Numbered from the stretch's first letter, positions 1 to 5,889 are shown. The stretch is DNA of 9,812 nucleotides from Nitrospinota bacterium (GCA_029937135.1 JAPYQX010000086.1:1-9812); one strand, 5' to 3'. Numbers and translations are program-made. The notes: generated by a model not told the origin, from the letters alone.

Positions 1-2
1 GG

Positions 3-1484
3 TTGAGCGCGTCCTCCATACCTACACCCACACCCACAACACCCACCGGCCCCGTTCGACACGCGGTCGTCCTCGGGGGAGGAATCACCGGCCTCGTTGC
101 CGCCCACCGGCTGATCCGGGGAGCGAGCGAGCGGGGGCTCTCTCTTGAAGTGACCCTGGCCGAGGCGTCTAACCGCTTCGGTGGCTCCATCGAGACCGCC
201 CGCGAGGCGGGTTTTGTCATGGAGCGGGGGCCGGACTGCTTTTTGTCCACCAAGCCCGAGGGCATCGCCCTGTGCTGTGAACTGGGGCTCGAAGGAAACC
301 TCGCGGGCACGAAATCGGCCCACCGCCGCAGCTTCATCCTCCGAAAAGGGCGGCTGGTCCCCGTGCCCGAGGGTTTTTATCTGCTCGCGCCCTCGGCGAT
401 TCTTCCGTTCGTGACGACCCCGATTTTCAGCCCGCTGGGCAAGCTCCGGATGGCGATGGATTTTTTCATCCCGGCCCGGAAGGGGGGCGGCGACGAGACG
501 CTGGCGAGCTTCGTCCGAAGACGCTTTGGACGGGAGGCCCTCGAGCGGATGGCCCAGCCCATGATCGGCGGCATCTACTCGGCCGACCCCGAGGAGTTGA
601 GCCTCGAGGCGACGATGCCCCAGTTCCTGGAGATGGAGCGCACCCACGGCAGCATCATCCGGGCGCTTCGCAAGCGGATGCGCGAGGGGGCGGCGAGGAA
701 CCAGACCGCCTCGGCCAGCGGGCCACGCTACGGCTTTTTTCTCACCCTAGACTCGGGGATGGAGACCCTCGTCGATGCGCTGCTCGAGCGGATACCCGCC
801 GGGTCTCTCAGGCCGGATACGCGGGCGGCTTCTCTCCGCAGTGAAGGGGGGCGCTGGCGGATTGGAATCGAGGGCGGCGGAGAGATCGAGGCGGACGCGA
901 TATGTCTCGCATTGCCGGCGGAGCCGGCGCGGGGGCTGCTCGAACCGCTGTCGGAGCGGCTGGGCGCGCAACTGGGCGAGATTCCCTACGGCTCGGTGGC
1001 CACCCTCAACCTCGCTTTCAGCCGGGAGCAGGTGGCCCACCCCCTGGACGGGATGGGATTCGTCGTTCCCGAGATCGAGGGGCGGATGCTCCTGGCCTGC
1101 TCGTTTTCGAGCACGAAGTTCGAGGACCGCGCCCCGGAGGGAAAGGTTCTTCTCCGCGCCTTCGTGGGCGGCGCCTATGGGGAGGCCGCCTTCTTCGTAT
1201 CCGACGAGGAGATGATCGCCCATGTAATGGACGAGCTGGGTCCGCTGCTGGGAATCCGGGGCGAGCCCGAGGCCGCTGTTCTCACGCGCTACGCAGGCGC
1301 CATGCCCCAGTACCGCCTCGGCCATCTGGACCGGGTCCGGGTGATCGACGAAGAGATTGGGAAGCTGCCGGGCCTTGCCGTGGCCGGGAGCGCCTACCGC
1401 GGGGTGGGAATTCCCGACTGCGCCGCTGGCGCGGGGGCGGCGGCGGCGAGCCTGCTCGACTACATCGCGGCGTCCGCCGCCTGA
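3..1484 (+). CDS. hemY: Protoporphyrinogen/coproporphyrinogen oxidase, HemY type (FAD)
   Basis: Predicted FAD-dependent oxidase that removes six electrons from protoporphyrinogen IX or coproporphyrinogen III late in heme synthesis; membrane-associated or soluble depending on lineage. Seen: dinucleotide-binding motif GGGITG at residues 25-30, the FAD-ribose acidic residue E54, the RFGG motif at 58-61, the ERGPDCFLS segment shortly after, and the family C-terminal signature GVGIPDC at 467-473. The length, 493 residues, fits the family. The start is unsettled: TTG at base 3 is the only start codon in view ahead of the nucleotide-binding motif, the first 16 residues are Pro/Thr-rich, and the ribosome-binding region lies outside the window, so the gene may begin further upstream. 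It converges on the radical SAM gene with only 43 bases between stops. Family call is strong; the exact substrate (proto- or copro-) cannot be told. Confidence 0.93.
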   Translation: MSASSIPTPTPTTPTGPVRHAVVLGGGITGLVAAHRLIRGASERGLSLEVTLAEASNRFGGSIETAREAGFVMERGPDCFLSTKPEGIALCCELGLEGNLAGTKSAHRRSFILRKGRLVPVPEGFYLLAPSAILPFVTTPIFSPLGKLRMAMDFFIPARKGGGDETLASFVRRRFGREALERMAQPMIGGIYSADPEELSLEATMPQFLEMERTHGSIIRALRKRMREGAARNQTASASGPRYGFFLTLDSGMETLVDALLERIPAGSLRPDTRAASLRSEGGRWRIGIEGGGEIEADAICLALPAEPARGLLEPLSERLGAQLGEIPYGSVATLNLAFSREQVAHPLDGMGFVVPEIEGRMLLACSFSSTKFEDRAPEGKVLLRAFVGGAYGEAAFFVSDEEMIAHVMDELGPLLGIRGEPEAAVLTRYAGAMPQYRLGHLDRVRVIDEEIGKLPGLAVAGSAYRGVGIPDCAAGAGAAAASLLDYIAASAA

Positions 1485-1527
1485 GAATTCAGGGAAAAAT
1501 TCGAAAAGCTGTCCGGCTCGGTTTGCT

Positions 1528-1788
1528 TCAAGAGGGCGGCGCCGAGAGAGCGTCGGCGACCTCATCGCGCGAGAGTGCGCCGGTCTCGGCGTGATTTTCC
1601 CGGTAAGTGTTCGAGGCGGGTCGATCCGAGTCCGGCCGCCGGGGGCGGTAGGTGCAGTAGGGCTCGCTGGCGAGGTAGTTGCCCGAAACCGCCCAGGCCC
1701 GCGAGCGCGAGCCGCCGCAAACGTCCTGAAAATCGCAGTAGCCGCATTTCCCCGCGTAGCCCTCCGGCTGTCTGAGAGAGCGGAACAT
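1528..1788 (-). pseudogene. SPASM-domain C-terminal part of the interrupted radical SAM gene
   Basis: In exactly the same frame as the upstream radical SAM core, separated only by TAG plus codons for R-G-H-E. With residues numbered through the amber codon, the cysteines are C339, C342, C348 and C369 (KCGYC, then VCGGSRSRAWAVSG, then EPYCTY). This is the C-x2-C-x5-C...C pattern of a SPASM/Twitch auxiliary [4Fe-4S] site, and CGGSR is typical of the heme-modifying group. An ATG (1788) lies four codons after the stop, so re-initiation into an 86-residue separate chain is conceivable, but only a weak GAG precedes it. More likely this is the tail of a single gene carrying a nonsense mutation or a base-call error. 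The last 40 or so residues, after the final Cys, look unstructured. Confidence 0.75.
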
Positions 1789-1800
1789 CTCGTGGCCCCG

Positions 1801-2760
1801 CTAGATATCGGCAAGCGAGTCCCGGCGGATGTTGCCCGCCGCCACCGGCAGAAAGCCGCTCGGCATGATATCGCCGAGGTGGCTGATGAAAACGAAGCCC
1901 ATGCCGTCGTTCACCCCCTTGGCGGCTCGTCCGGCCCCACTGGGACCAGTCCCGGTGATGAAGCCGGGGGCCGGTGTGAAAGGCTGCGGGGCGTTCCCGG
2001 CTCCGGGCGTTTTCATCAGGCGGTCCTGAGCTGCACGCTGCATCAGGACGCGGCGGAAGTGTTGAGCGGCGGTGGTCTTGATGTCGAAGGGCATTGTGTG
2101 GACCAGGTCGTAGAGTTCGTGGAAGACGGCTTCGTGCTTCTTGGGGGTGACCATTAAGTGCCTGGCCCCGCGCCCGACGGGCACGAGAAAGAACACGCTC
2201 CAGAGGGCGATGTCCTCGCCGGCGAGCATTTCCGCGATCTCGCGGATTCGGTCCTGGTTGAAACGGGTGACGGTGGTATTGACCTGAACCTCGAGGCCGA
2301 TTTCGCGTGCGATACGGATGGAGTCCATCGTCCAGTCGAAGCTTCCCTCGACGCCCCGAAACTTATCGTGGCTCGTGTGATCGTGTCCGTCGAGGCTGAC
2401 GGCAAGGCGGACGAGGCCGGCCTCTTTCATCCGGAGGATGGTCTCGCGGGTCATCTTCTCGGTCCCTGCCGGGGTCATCGTCATGCGCAGGCCGATTTCC
2501 GAGCCGTGGCGGATGATGTCGAAGATATCGGGCCGCTCGAGGGGGTCGCCGCCGGTGATGACGAAGAGGACGGGGCCGAACCGGCGGGTTTCATCGAGGA
2601 GGGCGAAAGCCTCCCCGGTGCTCAGCTCTCCGATGTCCCGGCAGGGCCGGGCCTCGGCCCGGCAGTGGAGGCAGGCGAGCGAGCAGGCCTGGATCGCCTC
2701 CCAGATCACGATAAAGGGGGATCGGTCGAAGTCGATCTCTCCGATTCGCGGTTTTCGCAT
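1801..2760 (-). CDS. Radical SAM protein, N-terminal core, ended early by an in-frame TAG
   Basis: Radical SAM core, most like the AhbC/AhbD/NirJ-related radical SAM/SPASM proteins that modify heme precursors. Seen: the SAM-cluster motif CxxxCxxC at C26, C30 and C33 (CSLACLHC), the GGDP motif at 70-73, and the late family-like run GVNDGMGFVFISHLGDIMPSG followed by AAGNIR. The frame stops at TAG (1803-1801) straight after SLADI, where related proteins continue, as I recall them, with Tyr-Arg into the SPASM domain. After four more codons the same frame carries on as an intact SPASM domain (separate entry), so one base change would restore a 410-residue protein. ATG at 2760 is the only usual start after an upstream in-frame TAA; no good Shine-Dalgarno precedes it, so it may be coupled to the Cys-rich gene 85 bases upstream. 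Proximity to hemY supports a tetrapyrrole role (inference). Confidence 0.85.
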   Translation of the reverse strand: MRKPRIGEIDFDRSPFIVIWEAIQACSLACLHCRAEARPCRDIGELSTGEAFALLDETRRFGPVLFVITGGDPLERPDIFDIIRHGSEIGLRMTMTPAGTEKMTRETILRMKEAGLVRLAVSLDGHDHTSHDKFRGVEGSFDWTMDSIRIAREIGLEVQVNTTVTRFNQDRIREIAEMLAGEDIALWSVFFLVPVGRGARHLMVTPKKHEAVFHELYDLVHTMPFDIKTTAAQHFRRVLMQRAAQDRLMKTPGAGNAPQPFTPAPGFITGTGPSGAGRAAKGVNDGMGFVFISHLGDIMPSGFLPVAAGNIRRDSLADI

Positions 2761-2845
2761 TTCTACGGAGACCCGGAAGCTGGCCCGGTGGAAACGGCCG
2801 TGGAGGAGTTAGGCCCGGTGGAGGCAGACGCGGCCGCCGGGCGGC

Positions 2846-3061
2846 TCATTTGGCCCCCTTCCACCGGAAGGGGATTTTTCCCTCGAACCGGTCCCGCAGG
2901 CCCTGAATCTCGTAGTAGGGGCAGCGCGTGAAATTTTTTGTGCAAAATTTCCGGATTGTGTCGCGGTGGCGTTTGACGCACCCTGCTATCTCGGTTTTAA
3001 AGCACACTGGCTCGTCCATCCCTGAGAATTCTTTAAATGGACAAGTTTCAAATAGATACAT
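2846..3061 (-). CDS. Small Cys-rich protein upstream of the radical SAM gene
   Basis: A 71-residue protein that I do not recognise as a named family. It has five cysteines, C7, C20, C28, C40 and C47, spaced like a metal- or Fe-S-binding fold, with a C-terminal element FCTKNFTRCPYYE resembling the Cys/aromatic ends of other small bacterial Cys-rich proteins. It is basic in the middle, with no signal peptide or membrane segment. Support for it being real: ATG at 3061 is preceded by GGGAGGG with 7 bases between, the sequence is not low-complexity, and it heads the minus-strand pair with the radical SAM gene 85 bases downstream. A plausible role is an Fe-S or substrate partner of that enzyme (inference only). 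Confidence 0.7.
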   Translation of the reverse strand: MYLFETCPFKEFSGMDEPVCFKTEIAGCVKRHRDTIRKFCTKNFTRCPYYEIQGLRDRFEGKIPFRWKGAK

Positions 3062-3111
3062 GGTAATTCCCTCCCGGCAAGGCTTTCATGGGCCAGAAAA
3101 CCTCATTTAAG

Positions 3112-3117
3112 ATAATA
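3112..3117 (-). promoter_or_regulatory. Possible -10 element for the Cys-rich/radical SAM pair
   Basis: On the minus strand TATTAT, preceded directly by TG, lies about 50 bases upstream of the ATG at 3061. No matching -35 hexamer is visible at 16-18 bases, so this is a weak candidate supported only by position and the AT-rich stretch. Confidence 0.25.
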
Positions 3118-3136
3118 CATTCTCTTAATCGGCGTC

Positions 3137-3162
3137 CCGCAACAAAAAGCCGCAACAAAAAG
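3137..3162. repeat. Perfect 13-bp tandem duplication
   Basis: The unit CCGCAACAAAAAG occurs twice head to tail (3137-3149 and 3150-3162) in the divergent intergenic region between the minus-strand Cys-rich gene and the plus-strand pilus-like locus. A 10-base palindrome GCTTGCAAGC follows at 3176-3185. Function unknown; it may be slippage or paired binding sites. Confidence 0.8.
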
Positions 3163-3240
3163 CCCCCAATGAAAAGCTTGCAAGCGCCAGTGGGTTTTCT
3201 TGCCGAGGCGGATTCACGGACGTGCGGTCCCGGGTGTTTC

Positions 3241-3269
3241 TTGAGGCGGCGGCTCAGGGCATATACTAT
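3241..3269 (+). promoter_or_regulatory. Sigma-70-like promoter candidate for the 172-residue gene
   Basis: TTGAGG at 3241-3246 and TACTAT at 3264-3269 are 17 bases apart; an overlapping TATACT at 3262-3267 would give 15. It sits about 75 bases upstream of the ATG at 3346 and is the best promoter match in this divergent gap. It could drive the unknown protein and the Flp-like peptide together. Confidence 0.5.
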
Positions 3270-3345
3270 CGTTCCGCGCCGGCTTGGGCCGGGAGGCTCA
3301 TTCTGGTAATCGGGAGTTCTTTTTAACCGGGAAAACGAAAGCGCT

Positions 3346-3864
3346 ATGTTCGACGATTATGATCAGCGGGACGAGCACCGGGATTTCGAGAAACTTAAAA
3401 AGATAATGGCGGAGACCGAGATTCTCCGCAGGCCCTACGTCGGGATCGTGGCCGGCTACCATGAACTCGGATACCGGGTGCTGGGGCCGGAGGCGGAGGA
3501 GGGCGCCGGATCGGTTCAGATCGCGGGCCGCTTGTTCGTCAGCCCGAAGATCATCTGGACCCCGGCCGATATAGAAAAAACCTTCGGCGATCTTTTCGAG
3601 GACAGTGAAATGATGGACTCGCATCTGGTGGGCCGTGTGTTCGCTTTTCCCAAGTCCGTTTCGGGCAACTTTAAAATCGAGTCCGAGCACCTCAAGGTGA
3701 CCCAGCACGAGTGGAGCCCCGACCTCTTGGTCGAGAAGGTCATGGATGAGTTGCACAAAAAGGAGATTACCGACACCGCCGTGATCCGGACGCCGAACGT
3801 GCGTTTCTACCCGTTGGCGGTCCAGCGCTTTATTCAAGAGATCCTGAGCGAGGAGTTTTCCTGA
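3346..3864 (+). CDS. Uncharacterised 172-residue protein upstream of the pilin-like gene
   Basis: I do not recognise this protein. It is soluble-looking: no signal peptide, no membrane segment, no Cys, an acidic N-terminus (MFDDYDQRDEH) and a mixed alpha/beta composition. Recognisable stretches include RRPYVGIVAGYHELGYRVLG near 29-48, GRLFVSPKIIWTP near 62-74, and a C-terminal TAVIRTPNVRFYPLAVQRFI region. Codon use and absence of low complexity support a real gene. ATG at 3346 is the first start after an in-frame TAA at 3307; the ribosome-binding site is weak (GGGAAAACG). It ends 90 bases before the Flp-like peptide and in the same frame, with no stop between, so the two are probably co-transcribed. 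A role in the pilus locus is a guess from position. Confidence 0.8.
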   Translation: MFDDYDQRDEHRDFEKLKKIMAETEILRRPYVGIVAGYHELGYRVLGPEAEEGAGSVQIAGRLFVSPKIIWTPADIEKTFGDLFEDSEMMDSHLVGRVFAFPKSVSGNFKIESEHLKVTQHEWSPDLLVEKVMDELHKKEITDTAVIRTPNVRFYPLAVQRFIQEILSEEFS

Positions 3865-3932
3865 GACCTCGGCGGAGGGCGGGGGAGACGGAGATGCCGG
3901 GTTTGCCGGGGCCCGAGGGCGGCGGCCGGTCC

Positions 3933-3951
3933 GCCAGGAGGCCAGGAGGCC
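3933..3951 (+). repeat. 8-bp tandem repeat carrying duplicated Shine-Dalgarno cores
   Basis: GCCAGGAG is repeated exactly (3933-3940 and 3941-3948) followed by a partial third GCC. The second copy makes AGGAGG (3944-3949), which ends 5 bases before the ATG at 3955; the first copy makes another AGGAGG 8 bases upstream. Change in copy number would alter the spacing or number of ribosome-binding sites for the pilin-like peptide. Confidence 0.75.
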
Positions 3952-3954
3952 CGG

Positions 3955-4071
3955 ATGCTCGTCGAGTATGCGCTGATCATCGCTCTCATTGTCATTGTTC
4001 TCGTGGCGGCGATGTCCGCCTTCGGGGCGGCAATCGGCCCCCTGATCGCGCCGATCATATCGGCCTTGTAG
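3955..4071 (+). CDS. Flp/type IVb pilin-like peptide without prepilin leader
   Basis: A 38-residue hydrophobic peptide starting MLVEYALIIALIVIVLVAAM. The VEYALII run is the signature of mature Flp (type IVb) pilins, whose conserved Glu-Tyr sits just after the leader cleavage site, and the tail GAAIGPLIAPIISAL matches the usual short Flp C-terminus. AGGAGG lies 5 bases before the ATG, so this start is well supported. No ATG, GTG or TTG exists in frame between it and the stop of the upstream gene, so no basic leader ending in Gly can be made in this frame; the upstream codons would read GGQEAR before the Met. In known Flp pilins the leader is cut by a prepilin peptidase; here the product would begin at or near the mature end. 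It may be a bona fide leaderless form, a damaged gene, or an unrelated one-helix membrane peptide. TadE- and TadG-like genes follow. Confidence 0.7.
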   Translation: MLVEYALIIALIVIVLVAAMSAFGAAIGPLIAPIISAL

Positions 4072-4159
4072 ACGGGAAATGAGGTAATGTTCCGGTTTTT
4101 CCCCCTTTTCGGGCGGACATTTCCCCAAAATCACGCACTTCGGCCTCTCCAGTCGCTAT

Positions 4160-4182
4160 CCGGTTATTTTAGCCGGTTATTT
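4160..4182. repeat. 10-bp direct repeat, 13-base period
   Basis: CCGGTTATTT at 4160-4169 and again at 4173-4182. The spacing is slightly more than one helical turn, as seen in tandem regulator sites, but no regulator can be named. Confidence 0.6.
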
Positions 4183-4308
4183 CATTCGATACCCGAATAC
4201 CGTTAAAATTCCACCGGTGAATTAGTGGCCCGGTTCACAGTGTTTTCGTGGTTCGACACACCCACTAAACCGGGTTTCTTTTCCTTGATGGATGTAAGTT
4301 TATTGAGG

Positions 4309-4326
4309 CGGGGGAAGCGCCCCCGG
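4309..4326 (+). other. G/C stem-loop in the tadE leader
   Basis: CGGGGG (4309-4314) can pair with CCCCCG (4321-4326) around a six-base loop. It stands 5 bases before a second, longer stem-loop and about 55 bases before the TadE start. No T-run follows, so it is not a standard terminator. Confidence 0.45.
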
Positions 4327-4331
4327 CGGCG

Positions 4332-4360
4332 TCCGGTATTCCTTGAAGGAATATCGGACA
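4332..4360 (+). other. 12-bp stem-loop just upstream of the tadE ribosome-binding site
   Basis: GTCCGGTATTCC (4332-4343) pairs with GGAATATCGGAC (4349-4360) along all 12 positions if one G-U pair is allowed; the loop is TTGAA. It is followed by AAAAA, not T, so it is not a plus-strand terminator. It ends 10 bases before the AGAGGA ribosome-binding site, placing it where it could affect translation or transcript stability. Confidence 0.65.
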
Positions 4361-4379
4361 AAAACGGCCAGAGGACATC

Positions 4380-4808
4380 ATGATCGGACGAAGAGGAAGA
4401 ACCCTGAGAAAAGCGGGGAAGCGCCGCCGGGGCGAAAGGGGCCAGGCGATTGTCGAGTTCGCGCTCCTGATGCCGGTTCTGGTGGTCCTGGTCATGGGTG
4501 TTCTGGACATGGCGCGCGCCTACAGCGTTCTTCAGGTAGTGACGAACGCCGCGCGCGAGGGCGCCCGTGTGGGCATTATCCCCACGACGACGAACCTGGA
4601 GCTGACCACGACGGTTGACACGTTCCTGACGGCGGCGGGCCAGACCGGCTGCACGACGGTTGGGACGAACGTCGGCGCGGCGGCGGCGGCCGGCGCCAGC
4701 ACGGTAGTGACGGTCTCATGCGATTTCACGGCGCTGACGGGCACGTTGATACCCGGTTGGACGGGCACCTTCCCCCTCGCGCAGACGGCGACGATGCGGC
4801 ATGAGTGA
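4380..4808 (+). CDS. TadE-like pseudopilin
   Basis: A 142-residue TadE-family minor pilin/pseudopilin of Tad (Flp) systems. Seen: a basic N-terminus, GRRGRTLRKAGKRRRGERG, at 3-21; then QAIVEFALLMP with the conserved Glu-Phe after the likely cleavage site at G21; one membrane helix (about 24-45); and the family motif ARAYSVLQVVTNAAREGAR at 45-63. The rest is a Thr/Ala-rich extracytoplasmic domain with two cysteines (C91, C114) that could form a disulfide. ATG at 4380 has AGAGGA a few bases upstream. It is followed after 104 bases by the TadG-like gene. Known TadE is processed by a prepilin peptidase; none is encoded in this window. Confidence 0.88.
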   Translation: MIGRRGRTLRKAGKRRRGERGQAIVEFALLMPVLVVLVMGVLDMARAYSVLQVVTNAAREGARVGIIPTTTNLELTTTVDTFLTAAGQTGCTTVGTNVGAAAAAGASTVVTVSCDFTALTGTLIPGWTGTFPLAQTATMRHE

Positions 4809-4864
4809 GTGGCGAGCTCTTTACTCGGGAAATTGAAATAAGGGAAACAAACGGAGGGTTTTGC

Positions 4865-4894
4865 GTGACTCGTAAAAAATACTCGAACCCTTAA
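4865..4894 (+). CDS. Possible nine-codon upstream ORF, or broken original start of the TadG-like gene
   Basis: GTG at 4865 is preceded by GGAGGG (4853-4858) with a 6-base spacer, a much better ribosome-binding site than any near the later ATG. It reads MTRKKYSNP then TAA at 4892. It is in the same frame as the TadG-like gene, whose ATG (4913) lies 18 bases after the stop with no Shine-Dalgarno of its own. Either this is a leader ORF coupling translation, or the TAA interrupts the original N-terminus. No homology is claimed. Confidence 0.35.
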   Translation: MTRKKYSNP

Positions 4895-4912
4895 TTTTTG
4901 GGTCCTGCATTC

Positions 4913-5638
4913 ATGAGAAGGATTCGCCGACTTTTTGCCTCCACCCGGGGACAGGCGATCATCATCGCGGCCATCGCGCTGCCGGCGCTGGCCGGAAGCG
5001 CGGCGCTGGCGGTGGATGTGGGCCACATCTATGTCGCCAAAAGCGCGATTCAAAACGCAGTGGATGCGGGCTCGCGCGCGGGCGCGGCGATTCTGGCCTC
5101 GGGCGGGACCCAGGCAGAGGCCAGCGCGGAGGCGACAAGCTTCGCCTCCCAAAACCTGACCGGGATTTCCTGTCTCGCCAGTGCGACGCCCGTTATCACA
5201 TTTCCCACATCGACCTCCGTGAATGTCGCCATCGATCACAGCCTTGATCTGTTTTTCGCCCCGGTCGTCGGAATCAACTCCACGAACATAGCGGCTGGCG
5301 CCACCGCCGCCCTCGCCAGCGTCTCGGCGGTGGGCGAGAATGAGCTCGTTCCCCTGGCGATTTATTGCAACAATTCGGCGGGCTGCGCCGGGGTCCTCGC
5401 GGTGGGGCAAAATTATGCGCTCCGCGCTATTGTGGAAATTTTTTCACGGACGGAGCCACTGGAAACGGCTGCGGCTCAGACATCGCGGACGAGGAGGTAT
5501 TCCTCGTCGGAATTACGTTCGACAACAGCAACGCCGTTTTCCGTGCCGCCGTCCAGGACGGATATTCGGGGACGGTGGAACTCGGCCAGGAGGCCCGGGC
5601 GCTTCCCGGCAACCGGAACGGCTGGCGCAGCGGAATGA
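4913..5638 (+). pseudogene. TadG-like protein, N-terminal part, frame lost near 5409-5446
   Basis: Member of the TadE/TadG-like family of Tad pilus assembly. Seen: basic start MRRIRRLFASTRGQ, a membrane helix GQAIIIAAIALPALAGSAAL (about 13-32), then AVDVGHIYVAKSAIQNAVDAG, the typical TadG N-terminal pattern, followed by a Ser/Ala/Thr-rich exported domain. Sensible sequence runs to about GVLAVGQNYALR (residue 163); after that this frame turns into Arg/Ser-rich nonsense and stops at 5638, while the frame one base back becomes protein-like and runs to 5889. Restoring one base gives about 325 residues. ATG at 4913 fits the family; TTG at 4898 is the alternative. The cause may be a real deletion, a base-calling error in the T6 run (5439-5444), or, less likely, frameshifting. 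It follows the TadE-like gene directly. Confidence 0.8.
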
Positions 5639-5889
5639 CGGACCGGCTCTCGGCGGGAAATAACGAGACGATCATTCCCATTATCATCAAGCTCGAGCCC
5701 GTCTCCGGCACCTACAACATTCAGATCGCCGATTTCGTCAAGGTGGATATCTCAGGCTTCGCCATTTCGGGGAGCACGGACACGACGACACTTCAAATTA
5801 TTCGGGGCGCGGTGTCCACGACGGATTTCGCCGACTCCAGTGAGGGGTTGGGCATTGAATCGCTGGTGGGGGTACGCCTCTCGAATTAG
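5428..5889 (+). pseudogene. TadG-like protein, C-terminal part in the -1 frame
   Basis: Continues the protein from about YCGNFFTDGATGNGC onward, with DEEVFLVGITFDNSN, an ALPGNRNGWRSGMTDRL stretch, then IIPIIIKLEPVSGTYNIQI and a Thr-rich C-terminus ending VGVRLSN. This reads as a beta-rich exported domain of the kind that ends TadE/TadG-like proteins, with no credible start or ribosome-binding site of its own, so it is best seen as the tail of the preceding frame. Its TAG (5887-5889) overlaps by three bases the TAA (5888-5886) of the opposing DCC-family gene. Confidence 0.75.

Larger units (their letters stand above)
4072..4379 (+). other. Lower-GC leader region upstream of the TadE-like gene
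   Basis: About 308 bases without a credible gene between the pilin-like peptide and the TadE-like gene. It holds a 10-base direct repeat and two successive stem-loops (separate entries). No clear sigma-70 or sigma-54 promoter and no known riboswitch core was found by eye. The tadE/tadG pair could have its own promoter here or be read through from upstream. Confidence 0.6.

Noticed and set aside
1801..1803. TAG as pyrrolysine or a reassigned codon
   Set aside because: TAG is used as a normal stop by at least three other genes in the window, and the expected residue is an ordinary Tyr; kept only as an outside possibility.
747..1814. A 355-codon minus-strand frame opposite the hemY-like gene
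   Set aside because: Antisense shadow in high-GC DNA: low-complexity Arg/Pro/Ala-rich product, while the opposite strand carries clear family motifs.
1357..2931. Plus-strand frames of 257-266 codons opposite the radical SAM gene
   Set aside because: They mirror a gene with CxxxCxxC, GGDP and SPASM motifs; the products have no recognisable features.
4072..4379. A c-di-GMP or other known riboswitch ahead of the pilus genes
   Set aside because: The conserved core motifs I know for GEMM-type riboswitches are not present; only simple hairpins are seen.
5436..5446. AAATTTTTTC as a programmed -1 frameshift site
   Set aside because: The zero-frame codons are GAA ATT TTT TCA, so the X-XXY-YYZ heptamer is out of phase; no pseudoknot is obvious either.
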